A DNA stretch of 64,000 nucleotides from Amycolatopsis saalfeldensis (GTDB lineage Bacteria; Actinomycetota; Actinomycetes; Mycobacteriales; Pseudonocardiaceae), in assembly GCF_900110575.1 (NCBI RefSeq), contig NZ_FOEF01000001.1:372001-436000 (forward strand), in the 5' to 3' direction. The notes under the pieces are model-generated. The model had not been told where the DNA came from, did no database searches, and worked only from the letters and a program-made list of their open reading frames with translations. Shown piece by piece: positions 25,445 through 37,852 of this stretch. A program made the position numbers and the translations under genes. The number at the start of each line of letters is the position of its first letter. The stretch's first letter is position 1.

Positions 25445-26719
25445 CTACGCGCGGTCCGGTTCCCCGGCCACGCGCTTGATCCGGGCGCCGAGGCGGTTCA
25501 GGTTCTCGACGAAGTGCGGGTAGCCGCGGTCGATGTGGAAGACGTCCCAGACCTCGGTGACGCCGTCGGCGCAGAGGCCGGCCAGCACCAGGCCCGCGCC
25601 GGCACGGATGTCGGAGGCCCAGACCGGGGCGCTGGACAGTCGCTCGACCCCGCGGACGACGGCGTGGTGGCCGTCCGTGCGCGCGTCACCGGAGAGGCGG
25701 ATCATCTCCTCGATGAAGCGGAACCGCGCCTCGTAGACGTTTTCCGTGATCATCGAGGTGCCCTCGGACACCGCCGAGAGCGCGACCGCGAACGGCTGCA
25801 GGTCGGTGGCGAAGCCGGGATACGGCAGCGTCACCCAGTCGACCGCCTTCGGGCGCTCGGGCTGGACGATGCGGAAACCCTTGTCGTCAAACGTGGTCAC
25901 GTCCGCGCCGCCCAGGCGGAGCTTGTCCAGCACCAGGTCCAGGTGGTGCGGGTTGACCCCGCGCACGGTCAGGTCGCCGCGCGTCATGGCGGCGGCGAAC
26001 GCCCAGGTGGCGCCCACGATCCGGTCGCCGATCACCCGGTGCTCGGTCGGCCGGAGCTGCTCGACGCCGCGCACCGTGAGCGTCGACGTGCCGGCGCCCT
26101 CGATCTTCGCGCCCATCTCGATCAGCATCTCGCAGATGTTGATGATCTCCGGCTCGCGCGCGGCGTTGTCGATCACCGTGGTGCCCTCGGCCAGCACCGC
26201 GGCCATCAGGATGTTCTCGGTCGCGCCGACGCTCGGGAAGTCCAGCCAGATCTGCGCGCCGATCAGCGATTCCGCCTTCGCCACCACACAACCGTGCTCG
26301 ATGGTGCTCGTGGCGCCCAGCTTGCGGAGGCCGTTCTGGTGCATGTCGAGCGGCCGCGAGCCGATCGCGTCGCCGCCCGGCAGCGCGACGACGGCCTGCT
26401 TCAGCCGGCCGACCAGCGGCCCCAGCACGCAGACGGACGCGCGCAGCTTGCCCATCGCCGGCGAATCCGCGCGGTGCGACAGCTCGGCGGGCGTGGTGAT
26501 GGTCGCCGTGTCGCCCTCGATCACCACCTCGCAGCCCACGCTGCGCAGGACGTCGCCCATCAGCGGGACGTCCAGGATCTGCGGGCAGTTCCGGATGATG
26601 GTCGTGCCCTCGGCCAGCAGGGCCGCCGCCATCAGCTTCAGCACGCTGTTCTTGGCTCCGACCACGTCGACCTCGCCGACCAGCCGTGCCCCGCCGTGCA
26701 CGTCGAAGTGCTCGCTCAT
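25445..26719 (-). CDS. murA: MurA, UDP-GlcNAc enolpyruvyl transferase (Asp active-site variant)
   Basis: 424 residues from ATG 26719 ([10 protein letters not shown]). First committed step of peptidoglycan synthesis. The substrate-binding KN pair in [11 protein letters not shown] (Lys23, Asn24) and the RPLD site after the flexible loop are present. The residue at the position of the E. coli catalytic Cys115 is Asp117 in [13 protein letters not shown], exactly as in Mycobacterium tuberculosis MurA, which makes the enzyme resistant to covalent inactivation by fosfomycin. Start chosen over 26728 by the family N-terminus. No SD-rich site in view. Confidence 0.95.
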   Translation of the reverse strand: MSEHFDVHGGARLVGEVDVVGAKNSVLKLMAAALLAEGTTIIRNCPQILDVPLMGDVLRSVGCEVVIEGDTATITTPAELSHRADSPAMGKLRASVCVLGPLVGRLKQAVVALPGGDAIGSRPLDMHQNGLRKLGATSTIEHGCVVAKAESLIGAQIWLDFPSVGATENILMAAVLAEGTTVIDNAAREPEIINICEMLIEMGAKIEGAGTSTLTVRGVEQLRPTEHRVIGDRIVGATWAFAAAMTRGDLTVRGVNPHHLDLVLDKLRLGGADVTTFDDKGFRIVQPERPKAVDWVTLPYPGFATDLQPFAVALSAVSEGTSMITENVYEARFRFIEEMIRLSGDARTDGHHAVVRGVERLSSAPVWASDIRAGAGLVLAGLCADGVTEVWDVFHIDRGYPHFVENLNRLGARIKRVAGEPDRA

Positions 26720-26780
26720 GGCCGCCAATCATGCCCTCCGGTCCAGTTTTGCCTTACGCGGGGCCGGTAGAGTCGGGCAT

Positions 26781-27347
26781 ATGGTCGTTCGCATCAACCG
26801 CGTCTACACGAAGGTCGGCGACAGCGGCAGCACCGCGCTGGGCGACGGCTCCCGCGTGCCCAAGACCTCGCCGCGCCTGGCCGCGTACGCGGAAACCGAC
26901 GAGGCGAACTCGGTGATCGGCCTGGCCGTCGCCGTCGGCGGCCTCACCGACGAGCTGGGCACCGTGCTGCGGCGCGTGCAGAACGACCTCTTCGACGTCG
27001 GCGCCGACCTGTGCCTGCCGATCCAGGAGGACCCGCCGTACCAGCCGCTGCGCATCACCGAGGCGTACCTGGAGCGGCTGGAGGGCTGGTGCGACGAGTT
27101 CAACGAGCGGCTGCCGAAGCTCACGTCGTTCATCCTGCCGGGCGGCACGCCCGGCGCCGCCTACCTGCATCAGGCCCGCACCGTCACCCGCCGCGCCGAA
27201 CGCGCCGCCTGGGCGCTCATCGAGGCCGAGCCGGACACCACGAACCCGATCGCGGCGAAGTACCTGAACCGGCTCTCCGACCTGCTCTTCATCCTCGCCC
27301 GGCTGGCCAACCCCGAGGGCGACGTGCTGTGGCAGCCCGGCGGCTGA
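26781..27347 (+). CDS. PduO-type ATP:cob(I)alamin adenosyltransferase
   Basis: 188 residues from ATG 26781. N-terminal RINRVYTKVGDSGSTALGDG carries the ATP-binding TKxGDxG motif, followed by YAETDEANSVIGLA. C-terminal YLNRLSDLLFILARLAN with the R-x-x-D-L-L and Asn that hold cobalamin. Converts cob(I)alamin and ATP to adenosylcobalamin. That coenzyme is needed by the MeaA mutase 4 kb away. Divergent from murA. Confidence 0.93.
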   Translation: MVVRINRVYTKVGDSGSTALGDGSRVPKTSPRLAAYAETDEANSVIGLAVAVGGLTDELGTVLRRVQNDLFDVGADLCLPIQEDPPYQPLRITEAYLERLEGWCDEFNERLPKLTSFILPGGTPGAAYLHQARTVTRRAERAAWALIEAEPDTTNPIAAKYLNRLSDLLFILARLANPEGDVLWQPGG

Positions 27348-27352
27348 GCTGC

Positions 27353-27397
27353 CTCGTGAGTGTTCATGCCGGTTAGAACCGTACGAACACTCACGAG
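27353..27397. terminator. Long perfect inverted repeat between convergent genes
   Basis: CTCGTGAGTGTTC at 27353-27365 pairs with GAACACTCACGAG at 27385-27397: 13 bp without mismatch. The 19-bp loop holds a second short inverted repeat CGGTT-AG-AACCG. It lies between the convergent adenosyltransferase and DUF2550 genes, so a bidirectional transcription terminator is the simplest role. There is no long T-run. I recall similar palindromes scattered through Amycolatopsis genomes, so a dispersed repeat is equally possible. Confidence 0.7.
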
Positions 27398-27402
27398 CGA
27401 TT

Positions 27403-27837
27403 TCAGGACGCCCGCGGCAGCCTTCGCCCCGGTGGGGCGGACTCGAGCCAGGACAGGAAGCCCGTCAGCGCACCCGGGCCCATCGCGATCTCGATCGCTT
27501 CCTGGGTGGGCGATTCACACCGCAGGACGGTCGAGCCCTCGGGCACCGCGTACGCCTCCGTGCCGGACGGGTCACGACGGTCGGCGATCTGCATGCTGGC
27601 CCGTTGGAAGACGCGGTCCGGGCCGGTGCGGAGGCTCCACACGCGGTACCAGACGAACTCGTCACCCTCGTAGCGGCCGAGGCCGAGGTGCCAGCTGGAG
27701 CGGGCCGCGTCCGGACGCCACCGCAGCGCGACGCTGACGCCGCCACCGCGGCGCATCCGGATCCAGCGCTGGCCGTACCAGGCGACCAGCACGGCGAGCA
27801 CGACCAGGAGCCCCAGCACCACGATGGCGATCTTCAC
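27403..27837 (-). CDS. DUF2550 membrane-anchored protein
   Basis: 144 residues with an N-terminal helix (IVVLGLLVVLAVLVAWYGQR) then a basic stretch and a globular domain containing RSSWHLGLGRYEGDEFVWYR and YAVPEGSTVLRCESP. DUF2550 members lie at this spot, just downstream of atpC, in many actinomycetes; function unknown. It starts 30 bp after atpC. Confidence 0.88.
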   Translation of the reverse strand: MKIAIVVLGLLVVLAVLVAWYGQRWIRMRRGGGVSVALRWRPDAARSSWHLGLGRYEGDEFVWYRVWSLRTGPDRVFQRASMQIADRRDPSGTEAYAVPEGSTVLRCESPTQEAIEIAMGPGALTGFLSWLESAPPGRRLPRAS

Positions 27838-27867
27838 GGCCCGGCTCCTGCTCGTCGCTCGATCAGA

Positions 27868-28233
27868 TCAAACCGACTGACCGGCCGCGCGCAGCTGGGC
27901 CGAGGCCCTCGCCCGCTCTGCCTCGTCGTCGCCGGTGAGGGCCGCCTTCGCGGCGTTCACGTCGATCTCGTCGGAGAGCTCGGCGCTTTCGGCGAGCACG
28001 CTCACCCCGGTGCCGGTCACCGACAGGAACCCGCCGTGCACGGCCGCGCAGATCGTCTCGTCGTCGGTGGTGGTCACCTTCACCACGCCGCCCTCGACGA
28101 GCTGGCCCAGCACCGGCTCGTGGCCGGGCATGATGCCGATCTCGCCCTCGGTGGTCTGGGCCACCACGAAGGTGGCGGTACCCGACCAGAGCCGGCGCTC
28201 CACGGCCACCAGCTCCACGGACATCTCAGCCAC
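27868..28233 (-). CDS. atpC: ATP synthase epsilon subunit
   Basis: 121 residues. Beta-sandwich domain with [19 protein letters not shown] and [19 protein letters not shown], then a short C-terminal helix pair [20 protein letters not shown]. Sits on the gamma stalk; its C-terminus inhibits ATP hydrolysis. Last gene of the atp operon, 115 bp after atpD. Confidence 0.95.
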   Translation of the reverse strand: MAEMSVELVAVERRLWSGTATFVVAQTTEGEIGIMPGHEPVLGQLVEGGVVKVTTTDDETICAAVHGGFLSVTGTGVSVLAESAELSDEIDVNAAKAALTGDDEAERARASAQLRAAGQSV

Positions 28234-28348
28234 GTAGCACTCCCTCGCTCGCCGGTGTCACCACCGAGTGTAATAGGTCAAGCTCCGGTTACGAGAACGG
28301 CGGGCGCCGGAGTCCACAATGGACACAGCCCCCGCCGCCCCCGGGAAG

Positions 28349-30711
<2,363 letters not shown>

Positions 30712-30722
30712 GAGCTACCAGC

Positions 30723-32363
30723 TCACTTCTTCGGCGCGGGCTTGTTGACCTTCACGGTCTCCTGCCCGACCTGGTCGGCGTCCATGGCCGCGGCGTCCGC
30801 CTCGGCCAGGTTCTTGCCCTCGGAGGTGGTGAACTCCTTCTTGAACTCGTTCACCGCGTCGACCAGGCTCTCGCGGGCCTCGGGCGAGAACTTGCCCGTG
30901 TCGCGGACCGAGCCGAGGATCTCGCCGTGCTTGCGGCGCGCCGAGTCGAGGAACTCGTGGTTGAACCGGCGGACGTCCTCGGTCGGGACCGAGTCGTAGT
31001 GCCCGTTCGTGCCCAGGAACACCGTGGCGACCTGCTCCTCGACCGGGACCGGCGAGTACTGCGGCTGCTTGAGCACCTCGTACAGGCGCGCGCCCCGCTC
31101 GAGCTGCGCCTTGGAGGCGTCGTCGAGGTCGGAGGCGAACGCGGCGAAGGACTCCAGCTCGCGGTACTGCGACAGGTCGATCCGGAGCGAGCCCGAAACG
31201 TCCTTCATCGCCTTGACCTGCGCGGCACCACCCACGCGGGACACCGAGATGCCCACGTCGATGGCCGGGCGCTGGCCGGCGTTGAACAGGTCCGACTGGA
31301 AGAAGCACTGGCCGTCGGTGATCGAGATGACGTTCGTCGGGATGTAGGCCGACACGTCGTTGGCCTTCGTCTCGATGATCGGCAGCCCGGTCAGCGAGCC
31401 GGCGCCCAGCTCGTCCGACAGCTTCGCGCACCGCTCGAGCAGGCGGGAGTGCAAGTAGAAGACGTCGCCGGGGAAGGCCTCGCGGCCCGGCGGGCGGCGC
31501 AGCAGCAGCGAGATCGCGCGGTAGGCGTCGGCCTGCTTGGTCAGGTCGTCGAACACGATCAGGACGTGCTTGCCCTCGTACATCCAGTGCTGGCCGATGG
31601 CCGAGCCGGTGTACGGGGCGATCCACTTGAAGCCGGCGGAGTCCGAGGCCGGGGCGGCGACGATGGTGGTGTACTCCATCGCGCCCGCGTCCTCGAGCGA
31701 CTTCTTCACCGCGGCGATCGTGGAGCCCTTCTGGCCGACCGCGACGTAGATGCAGCGAACCTGCTTCTTCGCGTCGCCGGTCTCCCAGTTGGCCTTCTGG
31801 TTGATGATCGTGTCGACCGCGACCGCCGTCTTGCCGGTCTTGCGGTCGCCGATGATCAGCTGGCGCTGGCCACGGCCGATCGGCGTCATCGCGTCGATCG
31901 CGGTGATGCCGGTCTGCAGCGGCTCGGACACCGGCTGGCGCTCGACCACCGAGGCGGCCTTGAGCTCCAGCGGGCGACGGCCCGTGGTCTCGATCTCGCC
32001 GAGCCCGTCGATGGCCTGGCCCAGCGGGTCGACGACCCGGCCGAGGTAGCCGTCGCCGACCGGCACGGACAGGACCTGGCCGGTCCGCTTGACCTGCTGG
32101 CCTTCTTCGATGGTCTCGAAGTCACCCAGGATCGCGACACCGATCGAACGCGCGTCGAGGTTCAGCGCCACACCGAGGACGCCGCCCGGGAACTCGAGCA
32201 GCTCGTTGGCCATGGCCGAGGGCAGGCCCTCGACGTGGGCGATACCGTCACCGGCGTCGACGACGACGCCGACCTCTTCCCTTTCAACGGAAGGGGCGTA
32301 ACTCGAGACGTAGTTCTCGATCGCGTGGGCGATCTCGTCCGAGGAGATCGTCAGCTCCGCCAT
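30723..32363 (-). CDS. atpA: ATP synthase alpha subunit
   Basis: 546 residues from ATG 32363 ([16 protein letters not shown]); the in-frame upstream ATG is not used in the family. P-loop [14 protein letters not shown] near residue 172, arginine-finger region [15 protein letters not shown]. Its C-terminus has a basic and acidic tail ([15 protein letters not shown]) typical of actinomycetes. Second gene of F1 after atpH. Confidence 0.96.
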   Translation of the reverse strand: MAELTISSDEIAHAIENYVSSYAPSVEREEVGVVVDAGDGIAHVEGLPSAMANELLEFPGGVLGVALNLDARSIGVAILGDFETIEEGQQVKRTGQVLSVPVGDGYLGRVVDPLGQAIDGLGEIETTGRRPLELKAASVVERQPVSEPLQTGITAIDAMTPIGRGQRQLIIGDRKTGKTAVAVDTIINQKANWETGDAKKQVRCIYVAVGQKGSTIAAVKKSLEDAGAMEYTTIVAAPASDSAGFKWIAPYTGSAIGQHWMYEGKHVLIVFDDLTKQADAYRAISLLLRRPPGREAFPGDVFYLHSRLLERCAKLSDELGAGSLTGLPIIETKANDVSAYIPTNVISITDGQCFFQSDLFNAGQRPAIDVGISVSRVGGAAQVKAMKDVSGSLRIDLSQYRELESFAAFASDLDDASKAQLERGARLYEVLKQPQYSPVPVEEQVATVFLGTNGHYDSVPTEDVRRFNHEFLDSARRKHGEILGSVRDTGKFSPEARESLVDAVNEFKKEFTTSEGKNLAEADAAAMDADQVGQETVKVNKPAPKK

Positions 32364-32430
32364 TTCGTTCCCGCTCTCGCTTCTGTTCTGTCCAGTGTGC
32401 AAAGTCTGTTGGGCCGGCCGGGCACGCCGG

Positions 32431-33255
32431 TCAAGCCCGGCTCAGCCGGCCGCGCAGGGCGGCGAGCTGTCCGGCCGTGCTGCCGTCGATGACCTCGTCG
32501 CCGACGCGGACGACGAGCCCGCCGCCGAGCCGGGGGTCCACCTCGACGTGCAGGGCCATCGGCCGGCCGTACATCCCGTTGAGCTTCGACCCGAGCTGGG
32601 TCTGCTGCTCGTCGGTGAGGGCGTTCGCGCTGGTCACGTAGGCGACGGAGCGCTGACGCCGTTCCGCGGCCAGCTTGACCAGCTTGTCGAGCCCGATGCC
32701 GACGCCGCGCCCCTTGGCCCGGCGGACGACCTGCTCGACCAGTGTCTCGGTGACCACGTCGACCTTGTCCGCGAACAGCCCGCGGACCAGCGCCCGCTTG
32801 GCCTCGGCGGGACCGGCCAGGTCCGACAGCGCGGCTTCCAGCTCCGGGGAGCCGGCGACGACCCGCGCGATCTGGAACAGCTGGGACTCGACGGTGTCGA
32901 CGTTCCCGGCCTGCTCGGCGGCGGTGAGCAGCGCCGAGCGGCCCACCGACTCGAGCCCGTCGGTCAGCTGACGCGGGCTGGACCAGCGGCTGCCGGCCAC
33001 GGTGTCGAGGACCTTCAGCGACGGTTCGCTCAGCTTCCCGTCGAACAGCCGGCGGATGAGGCCGCGGCGGGCCTCGGGCTCGACCGAGGCGTCACCGACT
33101 GCCCGGCGCAGGCCGATCTCGCGGTCGAGCAGGTCGACGACCGAGAGCAGCTCGTCCCCGACGGTCGCAGCGTCGGCACCCGCGTCGGCCAGCACCTCGC
33201 CGAGACGGTTCTCGGCGAGGTCGAGCGCTTCACGGCTCGCAGCATGCAGCGTCAT
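32431..33255 (-). CDS. atpH: ATP synthase delta subunit
   Basis: 274 residues, long for delta subunits but usual for actinomycetes, where an extra N-terminal region of about 100 residues is present. The conserved OSCP C-terminal pattern is [19 protein letters not shown] and [21 protein letters not shown]. Connects the stator b subunit to the top of alpha. Six bases after atpF. Confidence 0.93.
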   Translation of the reverse strand: MTLHAASREALDLAENRLGEVLADAGADAATVGDELLSVVDLLDREIGLRRAVGDASVEPEARRGLIRRLFDGKLSEPSLKVLDTVAGSRWSSPRQLTDGLESVGRSALLTAAEQAGNVDTVESQLFQIARVVAGSPELEAALSDLAGPAEAKRALVRGLFADKVDVVTETLVEQVVRRAKGRGVGIGLDKLVKLAAERRQRSVAYVTSANALTDEQQTQLGSKLNGMYGRPMALHVEVDPRLGGGLVVRVGDEVIDGSTAGQLAALRGRLSRA

Positions 33256-33261
33256 TCTGGT

Positions 33262-33810
33262 CTACTTCCCCGCTCCGTTAGCGCCGGCGGTTTCCAGCTC
33301 CTGCAGGAAACGGTCGACGGTGCCCCGGCGGCGCGCCTCGTCCTCGAGCGACTCGCCGACGATGCGGCTGGCCAGCTCGACCGCGTTGCGGCCCATGTCG
33401 GCCCGCAGCTCGGCGATGATCTGCGCCTTCTGGGCCTGCAGCTGGGCGTGCCCCTGGGCGACGATCCGCTGGGACTCGGACTCGGCGTCGGCCCGCAGCT
33501 CCGCCTTGATCTGCTCGGCTTCGAGCCGCGCGTCGTCACGGATCTTCGCGGCCTCGGACCGGGCTTCCGCCAGCTGAGCCTTGTACTGCGCCAGCGCTTC
33601 CTCGGCCTCGGCCTGGGCCCGCTCGGCCTTCTCGATGCCGCCTTCGATCTTCTGCGCCCGCTCCTCGTACGCGGTCTCGAAACGAGGGACCACGTACTTC
33701 TTGAGGATGAACAGCAGGATCAGGAACGCGACGATACCGAGGATGAACTCCGACCAGTCCGGGACGATCGGATTGTCAGCCGCGGCCAACACCATTTCGG
33801 TCTTCAGCAC
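33262..33810 (-). CDS. atpF: ATP synthase b subunit
   Basis: 182 residues from GTG 33810, with AAGGAGA upstream. N-terminal membrane helix (FILGIVAFLILLFILKKYVV) and a long charged coiled coil rich in Ala, Glu, Arg (EKAERAQAEAEEALAQYKAQ). Peripheral stalk of the synthase. Confidence 0.95.
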   Translation of the reverse strand: MLKTEMVLAAADNPIVPDWSEFILGIVAFLILLFILKKYVVPRFETAYEERAQKIEGGIEKAERAQAEAEEALAQYKAQLAEARSEAAKIRDDARLEAEQIKAELRADAESESQRIVAQGHAQLQAQKAQIIAELRADMGRNAVELASRIVGESLEDEARRRGTVDRFLQELETAGANGAGK

Positions 33811-33839
33811 AACGTCTCCTTAAGCGAGAAGCAGACGAC

Positions 33840-34094
33840 TCAGGAGGAGGCGATGAAGTAGATGACGATACCGATCAGGGCGAGCACCTCGGTGAGCACG
33901 AAGGTCGCGTAACCGATGCCCTGGAGCTTGCTCTGCGCCTCCGGCTGACGGGCGGTGCCGTTGATGACCGCGGCGAAGATCAGGCCCACGCCGATGCCCG
34001 GGCCGATCGCGCCAAGGCCGTAGCCGATGGCGGCGAGGCCCTTGTTGATGCTCACGGTCTGGGCGGCGGCCTGGGCCAGAACGATGCTGCTCAC
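33840..34094 (-). CDS. atpE: ATP synthase c subunit
   Basis: 84 residues, two helices. Polar loop ARQPEAQSK and the proton-binding Glu in [13 protein letters not shown]. The C-terminus of the first helix has the Gly-rich [17 protein letters not shown]. Forms the rotor ring. Confidence 0.97.
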   Translation of the reverse strand: MSSIVLAQAAAQTVSINKGLAAIGYGLGAIGPGIGVGLIFAAVINGTARQPEAQSKLQGIGYATFVLTEVLALIGIVIYFIASS

Positions 34095-34152
34095 GTGCGT
34101 TTCCCTTCACTTCGGTCCGCGCACTCACGCGGATCGGGGCTTGTTGTTTTTC

Positions 34153-34938
34153 TCAGTGCTCCGCGGCGAGCGCGGCGCCGATGTACCCCGCGGACAGCAG
34201 GGCGAAGATGTAGGCCTGCAGCACCTGGATGAAGGCCTCCAGGAAGGTCAGCCCGATGGCGAAGATCCAGGCCACCAGGGAGACCGGCTTCAGCGCGATG
34301 CTCGAGGTCTCGGTCAGCAGGAAGGTGCCGCCGAGGGTGAACACCGCGAGGATGAGGTGGCCCGCGAACATGGCGGCGAAAACTCGGATGGCGAGCGTCA
34401 GCGGGTTGAGGAAGAACTTCTCCGCGAACTCGATCACCGCGAACAGCGGCAGCACCGGGCCGGGCACCCCGGCCGGGGCGAGCTCCTTCTTGAAGTACCC
34501 GCCGATGCCGTGCCGCTTGATCCCCACGTAGTGGTAGACCGGGTACACCACGAGCACCGACAGCGCGACCGGGAAACCGAACCGCGCCATGGTCGGGAAC
34601 TGCAGGAACGGGATGATGCCGTACAGGTTGTTCATCAGGATGAAGGTGAACAACGCGAAAATCATCGGAACGAAGCGCTTGAAGTCCCGTGAGCCGATCT
34701 GCTCACGCGCGATGTTGTTCCGGCTGAAGTCATAGATGAACTCGGCGACGAACTGCCCCTTGGTGGGCACGACCTTGAGCTTGCGGGTCGCCAGCAGGAA
34801 GTACGTCGCAATGATGATCACCGAGAGCACGACCAGCAGCATCGGCTTGGTGACAAAGCCGAACACCGGCGGCAACTCGAAGCTTTCCGCACCCGGGGGT
34901 GTAAAGGTCGCACCCTCGGTCAGTACCAGCGCGCCCAC
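34153..34938 (-). CDS. atpB: ATP synthase a subunit
   Basis: 261 residues, with LTLAIRVFAAMFAGHLILAV containing the essential Arg and the polar helices of the proton channel. C-terminal FIQVLQAYIFALLSAGYIGAAL matches the family. First gene of the structural operon order B-E-F-H-A-G-D-C. Confidence 0.96.
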   Translation of the reverse strand: MGALVLTEGATFTPPGAESFELPPVFGFVTKPMLLVVLSVIIIATYFLLATRKLKVVPTKGQFVAEFIYDFSRNNIAREQIGSRDFKRFVPMIFALFTFILMNNLYGIIPFLQFPTMARFGFPVALSVLVVYPVYHYVGIKRHGIGGYFKKELAPAGVPGPVLPLFAVIEFAEKFFLNPLTLAIRVFAAMFAGHLILAVFTLGGTFLLTETSSIALKPVSLVAWIFAIGLTFLEAFIQVLQAYIFALLSAGYIGAALAAEH

Positions 34939-35321
34939 TGGGCTCCTCCCGGTTCTCCCGGCCGGCGTTCACTCCGCCGGGGGAATCGTCACGATCTGGA
35001 CTTAACGTACCCGACACGCGTCGGGACGCCGGAGGCGGCTTACCCACAGTGCGCCGAACTCGGCTTGCACACGGGGATGTCTCGCGTAAACACTGCCCTG
35101 CGGTCTACTTCGGACCTGCAGCGGAAGGCGGAAACCATCGGTCGCCACACTGCTGATCGCGGTTCGTCGTCGGGAGTGTGCGGCCGAGGCCGCCACCCAT
35201 GACGCGGACCATACCAGCAGGTCAATCAGTGCCGTACAGACGTACTCCTAACCAGCCGAACGGTCGAGGACCTAAGTCCCGGACGGCCCGGGACCGCCGT
35301 CCCGAACCGGTCACCTCCCCG
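34939..35321. promoter_or_regulatory. Upstream region of the atp structural genes
   Basis: A 383-bp gap between atpI (stop 35322) and atpB (start 34938). No gene-like frame on either strand. It probably carries the main atp promoter because the gap is unusually long within an otherwise tight cluster, but I cannot place -35 and -10 boxes with confidence. A small GC-rich hairpin (CGGGAC-CGC-GTCCCG-like) lies near 35288-35305. Confidence 0.4.
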
Positions 35322-35786
35322 TCAGGAGCCGGTCACTTTGCTTTCGGTGACGACGATCGCGGGCAGGTTCGTGCGGCGGAAGGCGACGAACTCCACGGCG
35401 GCCGCGACCAGGATGGCCACGATCATGGTGATGCCCAGCGACATCGGGTGCAGCACGGTCACGCCCTTGAGCAGGGTGAGCGCGCCGAACAGGACGATGA
35501 CCTTGATGACGTACCCGCCGAGTGCGATGACCATCACGAACATCGGGTCCTGGCCGGCGCTGAACCGCATCATGCCGAGGGTGGACAGCGAGGCGAGCAG
35601 CGCCAGCACGCCGCCGACCAGCGAGCCGAGGAACCCGTGCAGTCCGTTGAGGACGCTGAACAACACGATGCAGGCCAGCACGACGGGCGGGGTCACCAGC
35701 AGCGACGCCCGGGTCATCGCCTGTGCGGCCTTGCGCACCGGTGCGGCGTGCGGGTTCTCCTGCGCGGTGGTCTCGGTGTCGCTCAC
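35322..35786 (-). CDS. atpI: AtpI-like membrane protein (ATP synthase protein I)
   Basis: 154 residues, four hydrophobic helices with LLVTPPVVLACIVLF and LGGYVIKVIVLFGALTLLK. N-terminus polar (MSDTETTAQENPHAAP). AtpI helps c-ring assembly and may transport Mg or Ca. It lies between the wecA-like gene and the atp structural genes in the usual order. Confidence 0.85.
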   Translation of the reverse strand: MSDTETTAQENPHAAPVRKAAQAMTRASLLVTPPVVLACIVLFSVLNGLHGFLGSLVGGVLALLASLSTLGMMRFSAGQDPMFVMVIALGGYVIKVIVLFGALTLLKGVTVLHPMSLGITMIVAILVAAAVEFVAFRRTNLPAIVVTESKVTGS

Positions 35787-35852
35787 AACTGGCTCCCTGC
35801 TCGGTTCGACCCGCCAGTATAGAGGTGGTCCCGGGCCGGGCCCGGGCCGGTG

Positions 35853-37010
35853 CTACACGCTCGGGCGGTGGCGCGCGCGCAGCCGCGGGATGATCGAGAC
35901 CAGCACGGCCACCGCGAGCGCCAGCCCGATCACCCAGAACTTCACCGGGCCGTCGAACAGCGTCACCGAAACCGCGCCGAACGCCAGGATCCCGGCCCAC
36001 AGGTAGATGAGCAGCACCGCGCGGCGCTGCGAGTGGCCGATCTCCAGCAGGCGGTGGTGCAGGTGCATCTTGTCCGCCGCGAACGGGCTCTCGCCGCGGC
36101 GGGTGCGGCGGATGACCGCCATGATCAGGTCCAGCAAGGGCACGAAGAGCACCGCGACCACCACGACGAGTGGCGAAAGCAGGGCCAGCGCGTCCGAAGC
36201 GCTGAAGCGCGTGTAGCTCACCCGGCCGCTGGCGGACGTCGTCGCGCCGGCGAGCATCAGCCCGATCATCATCGAGCCCGAATCGCCCATGAAGATCTTG
36301 GCGGGCTGGAAATTGTAGGGCAGAAAGCCCAGACAGGCCCCGGCGAGCGTGGCCGCGATCAGCGCCGGCGGGTACGAGCCGACGTCGCCGCCCGCGCTGT
36401 CGAGCAGGCCCAGGGAGAACGCGCAGGTGGCCGACGCGGCGATGAAGCCGAGGCCGCCTGCCAGCCCGTCGAGGCCGTCCACGAAGTTCATCGCGTTGAC
36501 CATCACCACGACCATCAGCACGGTCAGCAGCGCGCCCTGGTTCTTGTCCAGCACCAGCACGGAGCCGAACGAATCGCCCTGACCGCCCCACGGCACCCAG
36601 AACGACACCCACTGCACGCCGAAGATGACCAGGATCCCGGCGCACATCACCTGTCCGGCGAGCTTCGTCCACGCGTCCAGCTCGAACCGGTCGTCGAGCG
36701 CCCCGATGAGCGAGAGGACGCCGGCCGCGAGCAGCACGCCGACCGCGTCGAGCGAGGCGTCGAAACCGTGGCTGAGCGCGGGCAGCTGGTGCGCGAGCCC
36801 CATCGCCGCGGCGACCCCGAGGTAGATCCCGACCCCGCCCATGCGCGGGATCGGCGTCACGTGGACGTCGCGGGCGCGCGGGTTGGCGATCGCGCCGATG
36901 CGGATCGCGACGCGGCGGACCACGCCGGTGAGCAGGAACGTCACAGCCGTCGCGGTGAGCGCGACGAGGAGGTACTCCCGGATCGGGAGAAGTCCTTGCA
37001 CAGGGGACAT
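35853..37010 (-). CDS. WecA/MraY-family undecaprenyl-phosphate sugar-1-phosphate transferase
   Basis: 385 residues with about eleven membrane helices. Diagnostic motifs: DVHVTPIPRMGGVGIY, ALDDRFELD, NAMNFVDGLDGLAGG (the catalytic Asp pair and Asn) and KIFMGDSGSMMIG. HLHHRLLEIGHSQRRAVL near the end is the WecA-type cytoplasmic loop. It transfers GlcNAc-1-phosphate (or a similar sugar) to undecaprenyl or decaprenyl phosphate, starting wall polymer or arabinogalactan linker synthesis. Conserved neighbour of atpI and sua5. Confidence 0.92.
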   Translation of the reverse strand: MSPVQGLLPIREYLLVALTATAVTFLLTGVVRRVAIRIGAIANPRARDVHVTPIPRMGGVGIYLGVAAAMGLAHQLPALSHGFDASLDAVGVLLAAGVLSLIGALDDRFELDAWTKLAGQVMCAGILVIFGVQWVSFWVPWGGQGDSFGSVLVLDKNQGALLTVLMVVVMVNAMNFVDGLDGLAGGLGFIAASATCAFSLGLLDSAGGDVGSYPPALIAATLAGACLGFLPYNFQPAKIFMGDSGSMMIGLMLAGATTSASGRVSYTRFSASDALALLSPLVVVVAVLFVPLLDLIMAVIRRTRRGESPFAADKMHLHHRLLEIGHSQRRAVLLIYLWAGILAFGAVSVTLFDGPVKFWVIGLALAVAVLVSIIPRLRARHRPSV

Positions 37011-37137
37011 GACAGCGTCACGCCTGCCGGGGGGTCCGAGTCACCGCGTCACGCTACCGCGACCGTGAGACAGCGTTGTAAACGACTGTCACCGGTTCGC
37101 GGCGGCGGGGCGGTGAGACCATTGTGGACTTCTCCGC

Positions 37138-37788
37138 TCAGGCCAGCGACTCGACGGCGATGCCCATCACCTCGGCGATCGCGGCCCGGGTGACCGCGCC
37201 CTCGCGCAGCACCACGGGCGCGTCGCCGGTGAGGTCGACGATCGAGGACGCGACCGGCTCGCCGCTCGAGCCGCCGTCGAGGTACACCGCGACGGAATCG
37301 CCGAGCTGGTCCTGGGCCTCGGCGGCGGTGGCCGCGGGCGGGCGGCCGGAGACGTTCGCGCTCGACACGGCCATCGGGCCGACGTCGCGCAGCAGCTCCA
37401 GCGCGACCGGGTGCAGCGGCATGCGCAGCATCACGGTGCCGCGCGACTGCCCGAGGTTCCACTGGAGACTCGGCGCGTGCGGCAGCACGATGGACAGGTC
37501 GCCGGGCCAGAACGCCTCGATCAGCGCCCGCGCCTGCGGCGGCACCCCGAGCACCAGACCGTCCACAGTGGACCATGACCCGACGAGCACGCCGACCGGC
37601 ATGTCCGGGCCGCGGTTCTTGGCCCGCAGCAGCGCCTGCACGGCGCCCTCGTCGAAGGCGTCCGCCCCGATCCCGTAAACGGTGTCGGTGGGCAGGACGA
37701 CCAGCCGGCTGGACCGCACGGAGGCGGCCGCGGCGGCCAGCCCTTCGGCCCGGGACTCGCGCTTGCTGCAGTCGTACACCGTGCTCAT
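37138..37788 (-). CDS. Sua5/YciO/YrdC L-threonylcarbamoyladenylate synthase
   Basis: 216 residues. YrdC-domain landmarks: VVLPTDTVYGIGADAFD, LLRAKNRGPDMPVGVLVGS, FWPGDLSIVLP and MAVSSANVSGRPPAATA. Makes threonylcarbamoyl-AMP for the t6A37 tRNA modification. Conserved member of the prfA-prmC-sua5-wecA gene string. Gene name tsaC or sua5 depends on domain content; no C-terminal Sua5 domain seen. Confidence 0.93.
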   Translation of the reverse strand: MSTVYDCSKRESRAEGLAAAAASVRSSRLVVLPTDTVYGIGADAFDEGAVQALLRAKNRGPDMPVGVLVGSWSTVDGLVLGVPPQARALIEAFWPGDLSIVLPHAPSLQWNLGQSRGTVMLRMPLHPVALELLRDVGPMAVSSANVSGRPPAATAAEAQDQLGDSVAVYLDGGSSGEPVASSIVDLTGDAPVVLREGAVTRAAIAEVMGIAVESLA

Positions 37789-37852
37789 GCCGCGAAGCCT
37801 AGCCCTCGTCCCCGGCGCCTGATCCGGTGGTCAGGTGCCGGGGACGGGCGGC

